Assembly (NCBI GenBank): GCA_009841115.1
Contig: VXML01000034.1
Span: forward strand, 1 to 61,592
Length of the DNA stretch: 61,592 nucleotides
Direction of reading: 5' to 3'
DNA from: Gemmatimonadota bacterium
GTDB taxonomy: Bacteria; Latescibacterota; UBA2968; UBA8231
The notes beneath the pieces were generated by a model. The model saw only the letters and a list, made by a program, of their open reading frames with translations. It searched no databases and was not told the DNA's origin. Each line of letters opens with the position of its first letter. Within the stretch, counting starts at the first letter, position 1. Both the position numbers and the translations under genes were made by a program. Shown in pieces: positions 59,259-61,592 of this stretch.

Positions 59259-59665
59259 GTGCGGCCTTCCCGACGTCGGAAAATGGACGACTTAAACTGC
59301 TCGGGGCAATGGGGCTGGAGCACGACAATTTCGCACTGGGGGAAGGCTTCGGCCAAACCCGCTGGTCTCCTTTGGTCGTAGCCAATGGCGATAATGTGGG
59401 GCGCGATCTCGCCGACGATGCGCAAAAAGTTACACCCCTCGTGGCCGAGGCGGACTTCGGCGACTTCGGGCAGCTTCGCCAGCGCGGCTTTGCGCTCCTC
59501 TTGGGATTGGTCGGGATAGTGCCCCTTGATGCGTCGGACGTTCTCGTCGCGGGCGACCACGACGAACAGTTCATCGCCCAGTGCTGCCGCCTGCGCGATG
59601 AAGGAGCGGTGGCCTGGGTGCAGGTAATCAAAAGTGCCGCAGCACAATACGCGAGTTTTATTCAT
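59255..59665 (-). CDS. RibL-like nucleotidyltransferase (candidate FAD synthetase)
   Basis: A 136-residue HxGH nucleotidyltransferase: CCGTFDYLHPGHRSFIAQA, GDELFVVVARDENVRRIKG and IIAIGYDQRRP. These are the strings of archaeal FAD synthetase RibL, not of glycerol-3-phosphate cytidylyltransferase TagD (which has SLSTD and RTEGISTT-like ends). It could adenylylate FMN, completing the pathway started by the stand-alone riboflavin kinase at 39100, since no bifunctional RibF is seen. A close alternative is a sugar- or glycerol-phosphate nucleotidyltransferase. It overlaps the SPOR protein gene by 8 bases. Confidence 0.82.
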   Translation of the reverse strand: MNKTRVLCCGTFDYLHPGHRSFIAQAAALGDELFVVVARDENVRRIKGHYPDQSQEERKAALAKLPEVAEVRLGHEGCNFLRIVGEIAPHIIAIGYDQRRPAGLAEAFPQCEIVVLQPHCPEQFKSSIFRRREGRT

Positions 59666-60158
59666 CGGCGCGCCGGGCTATCCAATACTCGACACCGCGA
59701 TCCTTGGCAAAAATGCGGCCAAAGCGCTCAGCGTCGGCGCGGTTGGCGAAATAGCCGATCCGCACCCGCACGCCAGCATCGCTCTGTAGGCTATAGGCCG
59801 GATAGCCCGCGTCCTTCAATTCGCGCACCTTCTGATCGGCGCGGTTGGCGTCCCGAAAGACGCCGACTTGAATGGTGAATTGGCCGTCGGGATCAAAAAA
59901 TACGGGGATAGCATCGCTGGTATCATCGGTATCGCCAGTATCGCTGGCACCACTGGCGTCGCTGGTATCGCTAGCATCGCTGGCACCGGCTGGGGTGGAC
60001 GCGGAGTCAGCCGGCGTTAAGATGACTATTTCACTGCGGCCAGCGGGTTCGGATTCGGGGACCGGTTCGGATTCGCGGACATCGCTATCGGCGCATCCCC
60101 CGACCCAGAGAACGGTCCAAGCGAACATCCATAGCCGATTGGGATTCGCCGCGCTCAA
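59658..60158 (-). CDS. SPOR-domain lipoprotein
   Basis: A 166-residue predicted lipoprotein (WVGGCAD, Cys about 22) with a low-complexity Ser/Asp/Thr/Ala linker (about 54-82) and a C-terminal SPOR domain (FTIQVGVFRDANRADQKVRELKDAGYPAYS). SPOR domains bind peptidoglycan stripped of stem peptides at division sites. The linker is encoded by imperfect 9-12 base repeats. It overlaps hemL by 4 bases. Confidence 0.88.
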   Translation of the reverse strand: MSAANPNRLWMFAWTVLWVGGCADSDVRESEPVPESEPAGRSEIVILTPADSASTPAGASDASDTSDASGASDTGDTDDTSDAIPVFFDPDGQFTIQVGVFRDANRADQKVRELKDAGYPAYSLQSDAGVRVRIGYFANRADAERFGRIFAKDRGVEYWIARRADE

Positions 60159-61444
60159 TGTACAGCCTTGAGCGCGTCAAAGTGAATGCGGAGTGTTTCC
60201 TCGATATCCCCTTCTCCGTGGACGAGCGAGGGGAACATGCATTCGTATTGGGAGGGCGCTAGATAGAGGCCCTGCTCTAGGCAAGCCCAGAAGTAGCGCT
60301 TAAAGCGCGCCAGATCAACCGTTTCGACGCTGGCAAAATCCACCACCGGTTGCGACGTAAAAAACATGCAGAGCATGGCACCGACTCGGTTTAGGGCGTA
60401 GTTCAAGCCTAATTTTTGCAGGTTGTCGGCCATGCCAGCCGCCAAGTCGGCGCAGCGGCTCTCCAGCGTTTCATAGACTCCGGGTTCGGATAGCATGGTC
60501 AGTTGTTCCAAACCTGCGGCCATGGCGAGCGGGTTGCCCGATAAGGTGCCGGCCTGCGAGACCTTTATGCCCAGTGGCGACACGTTTTCCATGATCTCCC
60601 GCTTGCCGCCGTACGCCGCGGCCGGCAAGCCGCCCCCGACGATTTTGCCCAAGCACGTCAGGTCGGGCATCACCCCATAGCGCTCTTGCGCCCCACCTGG
60701 GCCGACGCGGAACCCGGTAATGACCTCGTCAAAAATGAGGACGATCCCCTCTTCGTCGGCTATTTGGCGCAACGCGAGGAGGAAACCCTCGCGCGGCGGC
60801 ACGGTTCCCATATTGCCGGCCACTGGCTCGACGATGATGGCAGCGATCTGGCCGCTATTTTCCCGCATGGCCGCGCGCACGGCATCCGCGTCGTTATACG
60901 GCAGCGTCAAGGTCGAATCAACCACGCTTTGCGGCACGCCCGGGCTGGTGGGAACCCCCAAGGTCAGGGCCGAAGACCCAGCCTCGCTCAAGAAGCTGTC
61001 CCCATGCCCGTGCCAGCAGCCCTCGAATTTGGCAATTTTGTCCCGGCTGGTATGGCCGCGGGCCAAGCGCACCGCCGCCATCGTCGCCTCGGTCCCCGAA
61101 CTGACCATCCGCACCATTTCGATGGAAGGCACCATCTCCACAATGCGCTCGGCCAGCGCGACTTCCAGCCCAGTTGGGGCACCAAAACTAGTCCCCTTTG
61201 CACAGGCTTGCTGCACGGCTTTTACGACGCGAGGATGGGCATGGCCGAAAATGAGGGGGCCCCAAGAGCACACGTAATCGATGTATTCGCGACCATCAAC
61301 ATCAAAAATCCGCGAACCAACCCCCCGGTCTATAAAGCGAGGGCCACCACCCACCGCGCCAAAAGCCCGCGCCGGACTGTTCACGCCTCCGGGGATGACC
61401 TGCTGTGCTTGGGTAAAGGCTGCTGCGGATCTAGGTGCCGACAT
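60155..61444 (-). CDS. hemL: Glutamate-1-semialdehyde 2,1-aminomutase
   Basis: PLP enzyme making 5-aminolevulinate in the C5 tetrapyrrole pathway. The 429-residue chain has VIPGGVNSPARAF, RMVSSGTEATMAAVRLARG, LIFDEVITGFR and the PLP lysine region GGGLPAAAYGGKREIM. The downstream SPOR gene overlaps it by 4 bases. The 148 bases upstream to the window edge show no further gene. Confidence 0.97.
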   Translation of the reverse strand: MSAPRSAAAFTQAQQVIPGGVNSPARAFGAVGGGPRFIDRGVGSRIFDVDGREYIDYVCSWGPLIFGHAHPRVVKAVQQACAKGTSFGAPTGLEVALAERIVEMVPSIEMVRMVSSGTEATMAAVRLARGHTSRDKIAKFEGCWHGHGDSFLSEAGSSALTLGVPTSPGVPQSVVDSTLTLPYNDADAVRAAMRENSGQIAAIIVEPVAGNMGTVPPREGFLLALRQIADEEGIVLIFDEVITGFRVGPGGAQERYGVMPDLTCLGKIVGGGLPAAAYGGKREIMENVSPLGIKVSQAGTLSGNPLAMAAGLEQLTMLSEPGVYETLESRCADLAAGMADNLQKLGLNYALNRVGAMLCMFFTSQPVVDFASVETVDLARFKRYFWACLEQGLYLAPSQYECMFPSLVHGEGDIEETLRIHFDALKAVH

Positions 61445-61592
61445 GAGTCCATCTCAGAAGCTGTTGACTTGAAAGAAGCGCATTCAATCCAATGAATATC
61501 TGACCAACTCGACCGATGCGCAATAATGGCAAGTCCCTCCCCTGTTCTCTATCAGATCAGGGCTAGCTCCACTGCTCCACTTGTAAGAGTCC

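Noticed and set aside
59910..60000. CRISPR-like or tandem repeat array
   Set aside because: The short repeats are in frame inside the SPOR lipoprotein linker, have no spacers and no cas genes nearby.

Overview
The window is chromosomal DNA of a free-living, Gram-negative (diderm) bacterium with fairly GC-rich genes and short AT-rich spacers. The diderm call rests on predicted lipoproteins, a periplasmic solute-binding protein, a SPOR protein and MreBC. Several traits suggest an uncultured lineage near the FCB group: a 30-residue mitochondrial-mS38-like ribosomal protein, a MutL with a degenerate endonuclease motif, a microcompartment shell protein beside a class II aldolase, and a TatT-type TRAP system. 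A Latescibacterota-like organism would fit, but this is inference. I see no rRNA, CRISPR array, insertion sequence or prophage, and no gene-free stretch above 300 bases.

Layout. 0.1-11.7 kb: pyrH and purB, a DASS anion transporter, a divergent McrBC type IV restriction pair, then a leftward operon of unknown protein, membrane-anchored aminopeptidase and four TRAP genes (TatT, DctP, DctQ, DctM). 11.8-15.7 kb: mreBC, an HU gene overlapped by a 30-codon ribosomal protein gene, tRNA-Arg, two tRNA-Pro genes and ychF. 15.7-18.6 kb: a promoter followed by a BMC-H shell protein, a flippase-like membrane protein, a class II aldolase with a C-terminal encapsulation-peptide-like helix, and a TPR/parvulin protein. 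18.8-21.4 kb: threonine synthase and cystathionine gamma-synthase, both plant-like. 21.4-22.0 kb: a VapBC-like toxin-antitoxin pair. 22.2-28.8 kb: two PRPP synthetase paralogues, a DUF5989 micro-protein, apt, a YfgM-like protein, a phosphoesterase, rsgA, hprK and an atypical Gfo/Idh/MocA protein.

From 28.9 to 54.2 kb every gene points left: Xer recombinase, mutL, leuS, asnS, pnp, rpsO, riboflavin kinase, truB, rbfA, DUF503, infB, nusA, rimP, a MerR regulator, der, a DUF512 radical-SAM protein, tRNA-Gly, miaA, a RqcH/NFACT protein and valS. From 11.9 to 28.8 kb almost everything points right. The two arrays converge at a dif-like palindrome next to the Xer gene, as expected near a replication terminus. 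54.3-58.7 kb is a rightward cluster (murQ, aldo/keto reductase, DSD1-type PLP enzyme, second HU, serine-type sulfatase homologue). The window ends with leftward acetyltransferase, RibL-like nucleotidyltransferase, SPOR lipoprotein and hemL.

The main points of interest are the dif/Xer/convergence combination, the small microcompartment-aldolase operon, the split of riboflavin kinase from FAD synthetase, a rimP gene that seems to start at AUU, the PRPP synthetase pair with a probable non-catalytic member, and the mS38-like micro-gene.
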